Assembly: GCA_051649785.1 (NCBI GenBank)
Contig: JBOFHT010000003.1
Location: forward strand, 1 to 7,580
Reading direction: 5' to 3'
Source of the DNA: JBOFHT01 sp051649785
GTDB lineage: Archaea; Methanobacteriota; Methanobacteria; Methanobacteriales; Methanobacteriaceae
DNA length: 7,580 nt
Below are positions 1 to 6,560 of the stretch, one piece after another (the first letter of the stretch is position 1; every line of letters starts with the position of its first letter). Under the pieces are notes generated by a model. The model was not told where the DNA came from. It worked only from the letters and a program-made list of their open reading frames with translations, and made no database searches. Both the position numbers and the translations under genes were made by a program.

Positions 1-138
1 TTCATCATTGGAATTTAAAAATAAATCCCTCATACTCATTTTACCTCTGTTAACATAGTCAAAATTGTAAATACGACTTAAATTTTTACAAAAAGATCTT
101 GTTTGTTGAGAAGGTTTCCTTGATGTTGAAAGAAGCAT
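1..138 (-). CDS. Brix-domain ribosome biogenesis protein (Imp4-like), N-terminal part only
   Basis: An open frame starts at ATG 138-136 and runs 46 codons off the left edge without a stop. The peptide begins MLLSTSRKPSQQTRSFCKNL and continues with YVNRGKMSMRDL at residues 28-39. The opening TSRKPSQ..R and the YVNRGK(M/S) segment are typical of archaeal Brix/Imp4 proteins, which take part in pre-rRNA processing and large-subunit assembly. Position supports this: in related methanogens a Brix gene follows rpl37ae and rpoP in the exosome superoperon. GTGATT six bases before the coding start's preceding triplet (GTGATT-TCT-ATG) resembles the GGAGGTGAT ribosome binding site and fixes the start; the GTG itself is in frame but is better read as part of that site. 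The gene is cut by the window edge, so most of the domain is unseen. Too short for certainty, but sequence and context agree. Confidence 0.85.
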   Translation of the reverse strand, partial: MLLSTSRKPSQQTRSFCKNLSRIYNFDYVNRGKMSMRDLFLNSNDE

Positions 139-242
139 AGAAATCACATTAATAAAATTAATAAATTATAATTAGAATTATAATCAAAAATATAGCATGA
201 ATTAATAGGTTGTTTGAAAAACAAAGGAATATCTGAAAGAAC

Positions 243-250
243 TATATAAA
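243..250 (-). promoter_or_regulatory. TATA box, probable promoter of the Brix gene
   Basis: The minus strand reads TTTATATA, a perfect match to the methanogen box A consensus. It lies about 105 bases upstream of the Brix ATG, which predicts initiation near position 220 and a leader of about 80 bases. A short inverted repeat (TTGTTT at 210-215 and AAACAA at 219-224) would fall at the start of that leader. No TSS data, and the region is AT-rich, so chance matches are possible. Confidence 0.5.
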
Positions 251-382
251 ATAATATTAAATTAAGTAGTTAAAAATTAATTAAAAATAGTATAATAAAA
301 AGCTATTAAGTTAATTAAAGTAATAGCTAACAATTATAAAGTAAATTAATCTAAAACAAACTAAATATATTAACCTATTAAT

Positions 383-402
383 AAAATTAAAATGAAAAAG
401 CA
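383..402 (-). terminator. T-rich tract downstream of rpoP
   Basis: On the minus strand, 14-33 bases after the rpoP stop, there are several T runs (CTTTTTCATTTTAATTTTAT). Oligo-T tracts without a strong hairpin are the usual archaeal termination signal. The separate TATA box for the Brix gene further on fits a transcript end here. Weak, because the whole spacer is AT-rich. Confidence 0.4.
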
Positions 403-415
403 GTTAACAGATAGA

Positions 416-547
416 TTATCTTGCTTTAACAATTTTTTTTACTTCTGGAACATTTTTAAATAAAATCCTATATCTGCAACGAGGACATTTATTTTCCATG
501 TATCCTTTTAGATCCACTTCTTCCCCACAAGAAGCACATTTATACAA
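416..547 (-). CDS. rpoP: DNA-directed RNA polymerase subunit P (Rpo12), TTG start
   Basis: A 43-residue protein with a single zinc ribbon: C4-x2-C7 (KCASC) and C21-x2-C24 (CPRC), followed by the signature YRILFK and a basic C-terminus ending VKAR. This is the archaeal homologue of eukaryotic Rpb12, a small RNA polymerase subunit that helps assemble the Rpo3/Rpo10/Rpo11 platform. I chose the TTG at 547-545: it gives the family's usual length and the usual opening (M)YKC, and it has a strong GGAGG ending 8 bases upstream, inside the end of rpl37ae. The same frame extends upstream to about 670, but that part overlaps rpl37ae and carries no family sequence. Only one base separates the rpl37ae stop from this start, so the two are co-transcribed and probably translationally coupled. 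CPRCRYRI has Arg where many family members have Gly (C-G-Y/S-R-I). Confidence 0.93.
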   Translation of the reverse strand: MYKCASCGEEVDLKGYMENKCPRCRYRILFKNVPEVKKIVKAR

Positions 548-548
548 G

Positions 549-818
549 CTATTGGCCTCCAACAACTCTCTTAATATTACGTGCTGCGGTTTTAGCCATA
601 GGAGTTTCTGGAACAAAAGCTCCTCCTGTGAAAACATTATTACATTTTCTACATTTCCAAATACCAGCACTTACTCTTTTAACAGCAGGTCTATCACATT
701 TAGGGCAAATGTGTTTTTTCTTCATGTTTTCTTCAATAGATTTTACAGCACGCTTTGCTTTTCTACCGTATCTTGCACCAAATCTTCCAGTAATCCCTAC
801 TTTTTTTGTTCTTGCCAT
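549..818 (-). CDS. rpl37ae: 50S ribosomal protein L37Ae (eL43), zinc-ribbon type
   Basis: An 89-residue basic protein beginning MARTKKVGITGRFGARYG, the conserved opening of L37Ae/eL43, followed by a zinc ribbon with C38-x2-C41 (CPKC) and C56-x2-C59 (CRKC), then GGAFVPETPMAKTA at residues 65-78. The length is normal for the family. It is a structural protein of the large ribosomal subunit and binds 23S rRNA. The ATG at 818-816 is chosen over an in-frame GTG nine bases upstream because that GTG lies within the ribosome binding site GGAGTGAT, and family members start MA(R/K). It is followed by rpoP one base later. The 438-base spacer ahead of it suggests a promoter of its own instead of read-through from rrp42. 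Confidence 0.97.
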   Translation of the reverse strand: MARTKKVGITGRFGARYGRKAKRAVKSIEENMKKKHICPKCDRPAVKRVSAGIWKCRKCNNVFTGGAFVPETPMAKTAARNIKRVVGGQ

Positions 819-1155
819 TATAATCACTCCAATAAAAATTATTATATTTTTAATATTTTTTTTATTAATTTTATAAGTTTTAAATCTAAATTATTTTTAA
901 ATTACTTTAAATTATCGTAAATATATTTTAAATATCATAAAGTAAACATTATAATCATTATAATTATAATTTAATTCATATTTAAACTTAATGGTTTTTC
1001 ACTAGTTTTTTTTAATTTACATTGAATTTACACAATAATTCAATTTAAAACCCTACTAATCTCATTAAATAAATACCAACTATCATTTAATATAATTTAA
1101 TATAGGATATCTAATAATGATTTGATAAAAAAATAGTGAAATAAACAATAATAAA

Positions 1156-1180
1156 CTAATATTATTATAATTAATATTAG
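1156..1180 (-). terminator. Perfect 9-bp hairpin with T-rich sequence downstream
   Basis: CTAATATTA (1156-1164) and TAATATTAG (1172-1180) are perfect reverse complements around a 7-base loop. On the minus strand the hairpin is followed by T-rich sequence ending in a run of seven T. It lies about 75 bases after the rrp42 stop, beyond a first T-rich tract, and may be a back-up terminator or RNA 3' end. The stem is nearly all A/T, so it is weak and could be chance. Confidence 0.35.
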
Positions 1181-1205
1181 ATTAAATATTCTTAAATCAG
1201 TGAAT

Positions 1206-1256
1206 TATTAAAAAATATAATAAAATATAATAAAATAAAAAGTTAAAAAGTGAAAA
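1206..1256 (-). terminator. T-rich terminator region after rrp42
   Basis: Directly after the rrp42 TAA the minus strand reads as repeated T runs broken by single A or AC (TTTTCACTTTTTAACTTTTT, then further T4-T6 runs). Part of it is a period-10 repeat (AATATAATAA-type on the plus strand, 1213-1236). Dense oligo-T tracts in the non-template strand are the known archaeal termination signal. This marks the end of the rrp4-rrp41-rrp42 transcript. Confidence 0.6.
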
Positions 1257-2045
1257 TTAATCTAAATGCTTTAAAAGCTCTTTAGATTTTTCTTCAGCTA
1301 TTTTAACAGCTTCAAAAATATTTTCTTTTGATAATTGAGAATCTCCACCTTTTTGCATAGCACAAATTTTACCAGATTCTGTAAATCCTATACATAATCT
1401 TGCAGATAATATTTGTTCTTCTTCTAAAGAAGGATCAATAACCATTTTTTCCCCAATATTCGCAAAAGTGCATAACAATGCTTTGTCACGAATAGGTAAA
1501 GGTTCTAATATTTTTTCATCTTTAACAATTTCATCATTTTCAAAAGTTATTTTAGGTAATTTAGTATCTGTTAAAGCAGCTAATGCCGCAAGAGAAGCTG
1601 TATCAAAAAGATTTCCATCATAATCAATAATATGTAAATCAATAAAGACCATTAAGACTTTTTTACCTTTAACAATACAAAGCTTTTCTAAATCCACCAT
1701 TTCACTTTCACGAATAGCTCTATCAACAACACGAGCTAATTCAATGGAATTTTCATTAGGAGGTCCTGATTCAAATTCTGGAGAAGCCATTGGAATAAGC
1801 TCTGCATTAGTCATTATAACTCCAACATTAGGAGTATCTGGGAAGGGTTCACCAATTTGATATTTAATTCCAGCTATAACTTGAGAATTACCTATTTTTA
1901 CTCTTGCAGAACCTTCAGCTTTAGTAATAATGCCTTTTTCAACAGAAATTTCCCTATATTCATTAAGAGCCCTTCCATCAGCCCGTTCACCATCATTAAT
2001 AAGATTAGTAACACTTTCTTTTGTAATCTCGGGTACAACTTTCAT
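1257..2045 (-). CDS. rrp42: Exosome complex subunit Rrp42 (non-catalytic RNase PH-like subunit)
   Basis: A 262-residue RNase PH-fold protein of normal archaeal Rrp42 length. Recognisable segments are VPEIT at 4-8, RADGR at 21-25, GSARVKIGNSQVIAGIKYQ at 45-63, MASPEFESGPP at 86-96, FIDLHIIDYDGNLFDTASLAALAAL at 134-158, and MVIDPSLEEEQI near 201-212. In archaeal exosomes, Rrp42 pairs with Rrp41 in a trimer of dimers. It helps form the RNA channel and active-site pocket but lacks the catalytic Asp pair of Rrp41. The ATG at 2045-2043 is chosen over one at 2057 because it gives the usual MxxVPEIT opening and has a GGTG six bases upstream, while the earlier ATG has almost no room for a ribosome binding site. 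The start lies one base after the rrp41 stop, so translation is probably coupled, as expected for obligate partners. It is last in its transcript; a T-rich terminator follows. Confidence 0.96.
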   Translation of the reverse strand: MKVVPEITKESVTNLINDGERADGRALNEYREISVEKGIITKAEGSARVKIGNSQVIAGIKYQIGEPFPDTPNVGVIMTNAELIPMASPEFESGPPNENSIELARVVDRAIRESEMVDLEKLCIVKGKKVLMVFIDLHIIDYDGNLFDTASLAALAALTDTKLPKITFENDEIVKDEKILEPLPIRDKALLCTFANIGEKMVIDPSLEEEQILSARLCIGFTESGKICAMQKGGDSQLSKENIFEAVKIAEEKSKELLKHLD

Positions 2046-2046
2046 T

Positions 2047-2799
2047 CTATACACCATACCTATCTTTAAGGGCTTTTTTCTGTATTTCGCTAATTTCCAT
2101 ACATCCTTTAGTAGCTAAGTCAATAGCTTTTTCAAATTCATCTGTAGATAACATTCCATCAGTTTGTAATAATGTTACTTCACCAGTACGTGGCATTATA
2201 GCCATTGGAACATCAGCTTGTCCTTCTTTATCTTCTTTTTCAGATAAATCAAGAACTATTTCACCATTAACTTTACCAGCTGCACAAGCTACGACCATAT
2301 CTCTCATTGGAATCCCAGCATCAGCTAAAGCTACAGAAGCAGCTGTAATTCCAGCACAGCGAGTTCCACCTTCAGCTTCTATAATTTCAATATTTATATC
2401 TACCATAGAACGAGGAAACTTAGATAAAAGTAAAGAAGGTCTTAATGATTCAGCTGTGATTTTAGAAATTTCAGTTGAACGTCTATCAGGACCCGGTCTT
2501 TTTCTATCATCAACAGAAAAAGGAGCCATATTATATCTACATTTAATAACACCAGTATTAGGTTTTAATAATCTTCTAATATATGATTCACGAGGACCAT
2601 AAACAGCAGCTAATATTTTATTCCCACCAACTTCTAAATAAGCAGAACCATCGGCTCTTTCTAAAACACCTACTTCAATTTTTAATGGTCTTAACTCATT
2701 AGCTAATCTACCATCCTCTCTTTTTTCAGTATTATTCTCATTATTATTACTACTTTCATTTCTACTTTTGTTAATATAATTTTCGATGATAATAATCAC
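2047..2799 (-). CDS. rrp41: Exosome complex catalytic exoribonuclease subunit Rrp41 (start codon uncertain)
   Basis: The phosphorolytic 3'-5' exoribonuclease and polyadenylating subunit of the archaeal exosome. Numbering from GTG 2799-2797 gives 250 residues. The RNase PH core begins at about residue 27 (REDGR), followed by ELRPLKIEVGVLERADGSAY, NKILAAVYGPRE, CRYNMAPFS, the phosphate-binding GGTRCAG at 144-150, and an Asp pair D190/D196 in EDKEGQADV, which matches the D-x5-D catalytic pair described for Sulfolobus Rrp41. It is intact and expected to be active. Residues 10-25 are an Asn/Glu-rich insertion-like stretch before the core. The start is odd. The only canonical in-frame start before the core is this GTG, and it lies inside the ribosome binding site GAGGTGATT. 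The position where ATG would be expected reads ATC (2790-2788). A TAA sits two codons upstream of the GTG, so the frame cannot extend further. rrp42 follows after one base. Confidence 0.93.
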   Translation of the reverse strand: MIIIIENYINKSRNESSNNNENNTEKREDGRLANELRPLKIEVGVLERADGSAYLEVGGNKILAAVYGPRESYIRRLLKPNTGVIKCRYNMAPFSVDDRKRPGPDRRSTEISKITAESLRPSLLLSKFPRSMVDINIEIIEAEGGTRCAGITAASVALADAGIPMRDMVVACAAGKVNGEIVLDLSEKEDKEGQADVPMAIMPRTGEVTLLQTDGMLSTDEFEKAIDLATKGCMEISEIQKKALKDRYGV

Positions 2800-2803
2800 C
2801 TCT
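2793..2803 (-). promoter_or_regulatory. Ribosome binding site of rrp41, overlapping its only canonical start
   Basis: The minus strand reads AAGAGGTGATT, almost fully complementary to the 3' end of archaeal 16S rRNA (ATCACCTCC). The GTG annotated as the rrp41 start is inside it. In rpl37ae (GTGATT-ATA-ATG) and the Brix gene (GTGATT-TCT-ATG) the start follows GTGATT by three bases; here the same spacing gives GTGATT-ATT-ATC. Confidence 0.7.
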
Positions 2804-2883
2804 TAATTAAATATTCGTCTATTTAGCTATTATTCAGTCAATAGATTAAATTGATATACTTACTATAAAATCCCAGTTAAACC

Positions 2884-4095
2884 CTAATCCGTTATATTTT
2901 GAAGAGTTGGTTTTTCTAATCCATCTTCGTCAATATCAACATTAGGCTTTTTTTTATTATAGAAATCTTTTTTATGAGTACTCCCACTATTAGAATACTT
3001 ATTGTCAGAATTCCTATTGTTTAGATTGTTATTATTGCTATTATTATCTCTATTATTATTATTATTATTGCTACTATTATCCATATTATTATTATTTGAA
3101 TTCCTATTACTTAGATTTCTATTATTAGAACCATTATCATTATTATAAGGAATGCAAACACTATGGGTAGGCTTTCTTTTGCCCCAGTTAAAATTAGAAT
3201 TTTTAGAAGGATTAACTGAGGTATTATTAGAAGTCTCATTATCTTTATTTTTAGAGCTTTCTAAGTCCGAAACATTATTAGTATCAAAATTATCTATTTG
3301 ATTATTGTCTGGATTATCTAAGTTATCAACAGAGCCATTATTATTAACACTATGAGTATCTTCATTATTGAAATCATCACTATCATTATCAAGATTAGAT
3401 TTTTGGTTAAAATCTTCAGGGATTCCACCATCAACAAGTAAATATAACTGTTCTTTAACTCTATCAGTTAAACCAGAAGTATGAGCTTCTTCTTCAATTA
3501 ACTTAATAATTTTTTCAACAATTCTCTCCATTTGAGGATTTCCTCTGACCCAAACCGCTCCATTTTGCCCAACAACAATTTTACATTGGGTTTTTTCTTT
3601 AATCATATTGATCATTGAGCCTCGTTTACCAATTAACCTAGGAACCTTTGTAGGAGTGATATGAACAAGAATTCCACCTCTAAACTTACCAAGACCTCTT
3701 CCTTTTAAGCCAAGCTTAACTTTCTTTACTTCATCAACATCAACAACTTTTAAAAATAGTGTGTCACCAATATCAAAAACTCTGCTTAATTCTTTTTTTT
3801 CTCTTCCAAAAACTTCAGAAGCAGGTAAAATTCCAGAATAAGGAGCATAAAGACCAATATCCCAAATGGAAAATCTTATATCATCTACTTTCCCAATTAC
3901 GACATCCCCTCTCTTAGGAGTGTACTTACTTTTTAAAGGAATTACACTAATTTTATTATTCCTTATGGAAACTAGTCCTGTTAAAATAGAACATATCTTT
4001 CCATTTTCATTAAATGTTCCTTTTCCTGAAAAATAGTCCTCTTCTCCAAGGACTTCACCAGGAACTACTAAATCTTTTTCTTCTACATAAATCAC
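2884..4095 (-). CDS. rrp4: Exosome complex RNA-binding subunit Rrp4 with long Asn-rich C-terminal tail
   Basis: Rrp4 forms part of the RNA-binding cap over the Rrp41/Rrp42 ring and feeds substrates into it. Residues 1-60 are the N-terminal domain (VVPGEVL, YFSGKGTF, GLVS). Residues 61-132 are an S1 domain (PKRGDVVIGKV, YSGILPASEV). Residues 140-205 are a KH domain with the GxxG loop GKRG at 156-159. Archaeal Rrp4 core sequence ends near residue 228 (VDGGIPEDF). Residues 230-403 are low-complexity: 56 of 174 are Asn, with many Ser and Asp, and a few less repetitive patches (WGKRKPTHSVCIPY at 304-317; a basic then acidic end, HKKDFYNKKKP to PTLQNITD). The frame is open throughout. The GTG start has GGGGG six bases upstream; an ATG nearby is in another frame and meets a stop at once. 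Its own TATA box lies upstream, and rrp41 begins 84 bases downstream with no obvious promoter between. Confidence 0.96.
   Translation of the reverse strand: MIYVEEKDLVVPGEVLGEEDYFSGKGTFNENGKICSILTGLVSIRNNKISVIPLKSKYTPKRGDVVIGKVDDIRFSIWDIGLYAPYSGILPASEVFGREKKELSRVFDIGDTLFLKVVDVDEVKKVKLGLKGRGLGKFRGGILVHITPTKVPRLIGKRGSMINMIKEKTQCKIVVGQNGAVWVRGNPQMERIVEKIIKLIEEEAHTSGLTDRVKEQLYLLVDGGIPEDFNQKSNLDNDSDDFNNEDTHSVNNNGSVDNLDNPDNNQIDNFDTNNVSDLESSKNKDNETSNNTSVNPSKNSNFNWGKRKPTHSVCIPYNNDNGSNNRNLSNRNSNNNNMDNSSNNNNNNRDNNSNNNNLNNRNSDNKYSNSGSTHKKDFYNKKKPNVDIDEDGLEKPTLQNITD
3008..3126. repeat. Imperfect direct repeats and ATT-type microsatellite inside rrp4
   Basis: Two 29-base copies (3008-3036 and 3098-3126) match at 25 positions and lie 90 bases apart, which preserves the frame; they encode related peptides (NLSNRNSNN and NLNNRNSDN). 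Between them a 20-base pair of copies (3029-3048 and 3062-3081) differs at one position. Runs of ATT on the plus strand (AAT on the coding strand, encoding Asn) fill the rest. This looks like expansion by slippage and unequal duplication in coding sequence. Confidence 0.75.
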
Positions 4096-4161
4096 ATTAT
4101 TCCCCCTATTGGGATAATCTATACTAAAATAATAATGAAAATTTTGAATAAACCGTGTGGT

Positions 4162-4169
4162 TATATAAA
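4162..4169 (-). promoter_or_regulatory. TATA box, probable promoter of the rrp4-rrp41-rrp42 block
   Basis: The minus strand reads TTTATATA (context TGTTTATATAACC), a perfect box A match in the 104-base gap between SBDS and rrp4. It predicts initiation near 4137 and a leader of about 42 bases before the rrp4 GTG. An internal promoter here would let the exosome block be expressed apart from psmA and SBDS. Confidence 0.5.
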
Positions 4170-4199
4170 CAGTATTGTTATAATTACTTAATTTTATGA

Positions 4200-4901
4200 T
4201 TATTTAATTACTTGGGTTTCTGCATTTCCACCTGCTAATTCATTCATCTTTAAAATAAATTTCTCAGATAAACCACCAGACATTTCTACAATACCAATCC
4301 ATGAGCCGTCTTGTTGCCATTCTTCATTTAAAATTGTACCAAATCTAGATATTTGTGTAAATGCACTTCCAGCAACATCTCCAGGTAATTTAACAGCTAA
4401 TCTGACTTTTTCAAATCTAATTGGAATTTTTATTTTAATAGCTTTTAAAGTTATTTTAACCTGTTCATCAACTGACTTAAAAGAATCAATACGAACTTTA
4501 GACTCTTCCATTGCATTTCTAATACGCTGAGGTGGGTGAGGTAGTCCAGTTTGAGGGTTAATTGCTTCCCTAGCTATTTTATCAACTACCTTATTATATT
4601 TATCTGTTTGCATATCTCTTTTTTGCTGAGCAGTTAGTTGAATAGTTCCTTTTTGGATAATTGCCGTAGCTACTTCTTGAGGATCAGTAGTTTCAAATAT
4701 TTTTACCATACTTTCTTCAGAAGCTTTATCTCCTTTTTTGGCATCTTTAAAAATATCTTCAACAGCTAAAATATCTTCAATAGTAACTTTAGAGTTTTCT
4801 GGATTTTTAAATTCTGCGGCTAAATCAGCATCTACAAGAATTTCAAACCTCTCACCAAATGATTCAAACTTAGCTATTACAGCATCATCAACATTAACCA
4901 T
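4200..4901 (-). CDS. SBDS-family ribosome maturation protein (archaeal Sdo1 homologue)
   Basis: A 233-residue protein of the usual archaeal SBDS length. Residues 1-90 form the FYSH domain (KFESFGERFEILVDADLA at 11-28; IEDILAVEDIFKDAKKGDKAS at 41-61). The central domain carries the signature AREAINPQTGLPHPPQRI at 110-127, followed by DSFKSVDEQV at 139-148. The C-terminal ferredoxin-like domain spans about 155-233. In eukaryotes SBDS works with the GTPase EFL1 to release eIF6 from the 60S subunit; the archaeal protein is thought to act in 50S maturation. Start ATG 4901-4899 follows a GGGGG five bases upstream and matches the family's short N-terminus. The 205-base gap to psmA upstream and the 104-base gap to rrp4 downstream are larger than in a compact operon. 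Nothing in the protein looks altered. Confidence 0.97.
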   Translation of the reverse strand: MVNVDDAVIAKFESFGERFEILVDADLAAEFKNPENSKVTIEDILAVEDIFKDAKKGDKASEESMVKIFETTDPQEVATAIIQKGTIQLTAQQKRDMQTDKYNKVVDKIAREAINPQTGLPHPPQRIRNAMEESKVRIDSFKSVDEQVKITLKAIKIKIPIRFEKVRLAVKLPGDVAGSAFTQISRFGTILNEEWQQDGSWIGIVEMSGGLSEKFILKMNELAGGNAETQVIK

Positions 4902-5106
4902 ATAAACCCCCAGTTAACCCCAAAATTCAAAAAATATATAGTATAATTGTTTTTATATTATGTAATTATAATTATGATTATATTAATAATTATAAATTTT
5001 AAGTTAAATTATAAATTAAAAATATTTAATATAATTTTTTTAATATAATTGTTAAGTTCTATAAATAGGTATGAACTTAGTAGAAAATAGATTAATTATT
5101 TAAAAA
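4902..5106. other. AT-rich spacer between psmA and SBDS
   Basis: No gene seen. It contains an inverted repeat with 7-bp arms (TAAGTTC 5053-5059, GAACTTA 5073-5079; 13-base loop) about 30-55 bases after the psmA stop, which may be an RNA 3' hairpin, and a 10-base direct repeat TAATATAATT (5027-5036, 5041-5050). Minus-strand TATA-like sequences occur (for example near 4930-4940 and 5061-5071) but none matches the consensus fully, so whether SBDS has its own promoter is undecided. Confidence 0.45.
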
Positions 5107-5994
<888 letters not shown>

Positions 5995-6083
5995 AATATT
6001 ACCTCTTTAATTTGATTAAGTTTATTAAATTTATAATTTGTTAAATATTTTCTTAAATTTATTTATAGTTTTTAATATAAGAA

Positions 6084-6114
6084 GTTTTTATATAAATGCA
6101 GTTTTTATATAAAT
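6084..6114 (-). promoter_or_regulatory. Tandem TATA boxes upstream of psmA in a 14-base direct repeat
   Basis: GTTTTTATATAAAT (plus-strand reading) occurs at 6084-6097 and again at 6101-6114, 17 bases apart. On the minus strand each copy contains TTTATATA, at 6089-6096 and 6106-6113. The nearer box predicts initiation around 6065 and a leader of roughly 70 bases to the psmA ATG. The duplicate could give a second start 17 bases upstream or merely be a decoy. Confidence 0.55.
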
Positions 6115-6526
6115 TTATATTACATTTTATATTTGTTAAAGTTATACTTGTTTAGTTATAATTGTCCAATATTATAATTTAGATAATATATGAATATATT
6201 ATAATTATTATTAAATCCTTATATTAATATAGATTAATATAGTTTTTTCTAGTATTATAGACATATTTTAATTAAAATAACTTATTAATTATGAAAACAT
6301 TAAAACTAGAACTAAAAACTAAAATATTAAAAATTAAAAGTCTGTAAACGCTACAATCTTATTATAGTTAATTTAATTAGATTATAACTTTAATTTGTAA
6401 GATAATAATTAATTATTTAATTATCTTTAATAATTTATTTAATTTTGTATCCATACTAACTATATCTATAATAACATACTAACTTATCAATTATATATAT
6501 TATAAGTTTTGATTTATATAGTTTGC

Positions 6527-6560
6527 CATAAAAATATGAAAAACTATGAAAATAATAAAA
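6527..6560 (-). terminator. T-rich terminator-like tract after rnp2
   Basis: Immediately after the rnp2 stop the minus strand has several runs of four to five T (TTTTATTATTTTCATAGTTT, then TTTTT twice nearly). This fits archaeal oligo-T termination and the presence of fresh TATA boxes before psmA. Evidence is limited by the AT-rich background. Confidence 0.45.

Larger units (their letters stand above)
819..1256. other. 438-base AT-rich spacer between rrp42 and rpl37ae
   Basis: No coding region on either strand shows family sequence or a credible start. From the rrp42 side it holds a T-rich terminator region (1206-1256), a 9-bp hairpin (1156-1180) and an inverted repeat of 8-bp arms (ATTGAATT at 1021-1028, AATTCAAT at 1037-1044). 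It should also contain the rpl37ae-rpoP promoter. On the minus strand, candidate TATA boxes are TTTAAATA at 979-986 and CTTATAAA at about 870-877; I cannot choose between them. There is no GC-rich island of the kind that structured RNAs show in AT-rich archaea. Confidence 0.6.
5995..6560. other. 566-base AT-rich spacer between rnp2 and psmA
   Basis: No coding region or structured-RNA-like island is visible on either strand. The psmA end holds the tandem TATA repeat (6084-6114); the rnp2 end holds a T-rich terminator-like tract (6527-6560). The middle (about 6120-6520) is A/T with scattered short repeats; I see nothing I can name. In compact relatives these two genes are close neighbours, so the spacer is long for this locus. 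Confidence 0.6.

Noticed and set aside
201..382. 11-base inverted copies (201-211 and 372-382) around the rpoP-Brix spacer
   Set aside because: Far apart, A/T-rich, and no mobile-element gene or target duplication is associated.
416..670. Longer 84-residue form of rpoP starting inside rpl37ae
   Set aside because: The extra 41 residues overlap rpl37ae in another frame and have no family sequence; the TTG at 547 gives the normal length with a good GGAGG.
498..920. Long plus-strand open frames opposite rpl37ae and rpoP (also 628-876)
   Set aside because: They are antisense to two certain genes, have Ser/Phe/Asn-rich composition typical of reversed coding sequence, and no ribosome binding site or family likeness.
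2043..2057. Earlier ATG for rrp42 at 2057
   Set aside because: No usable binding site at proper distance; the ATG at 2045 gives the family's opening and avoids overlap with rrp41.
1857..2118. Plus-strand open frames opposite the rrp41/rrp42 junction
   Set aside because: Antisense to two well-supported exosome genes; no recognisable protein or start signal.
3030..3130. Repeated ATT blocks considered as a CRISPR array or non-coding satellite
   Set aside because: No regular repeat-spacer pattern; the frame stays open and encodes Asn-rich protein joined to the Rrp4 core.
2884..4095. Possibility that the rrp4 tail is a frameshift artefact
   Set aside because: About 520 bases stay open in the core's frame with consistent AAT/AGT/GAT codon use and an ordered end, which a frameshift into random AT-rich DNA would not give.
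6513..6520. Plus-strand TTTATATA in the rnp2-psmA spacer
   Set aside because: No plus-strand gene lies downstream and the spacer is nearly all A/T, so a chance match is likely.
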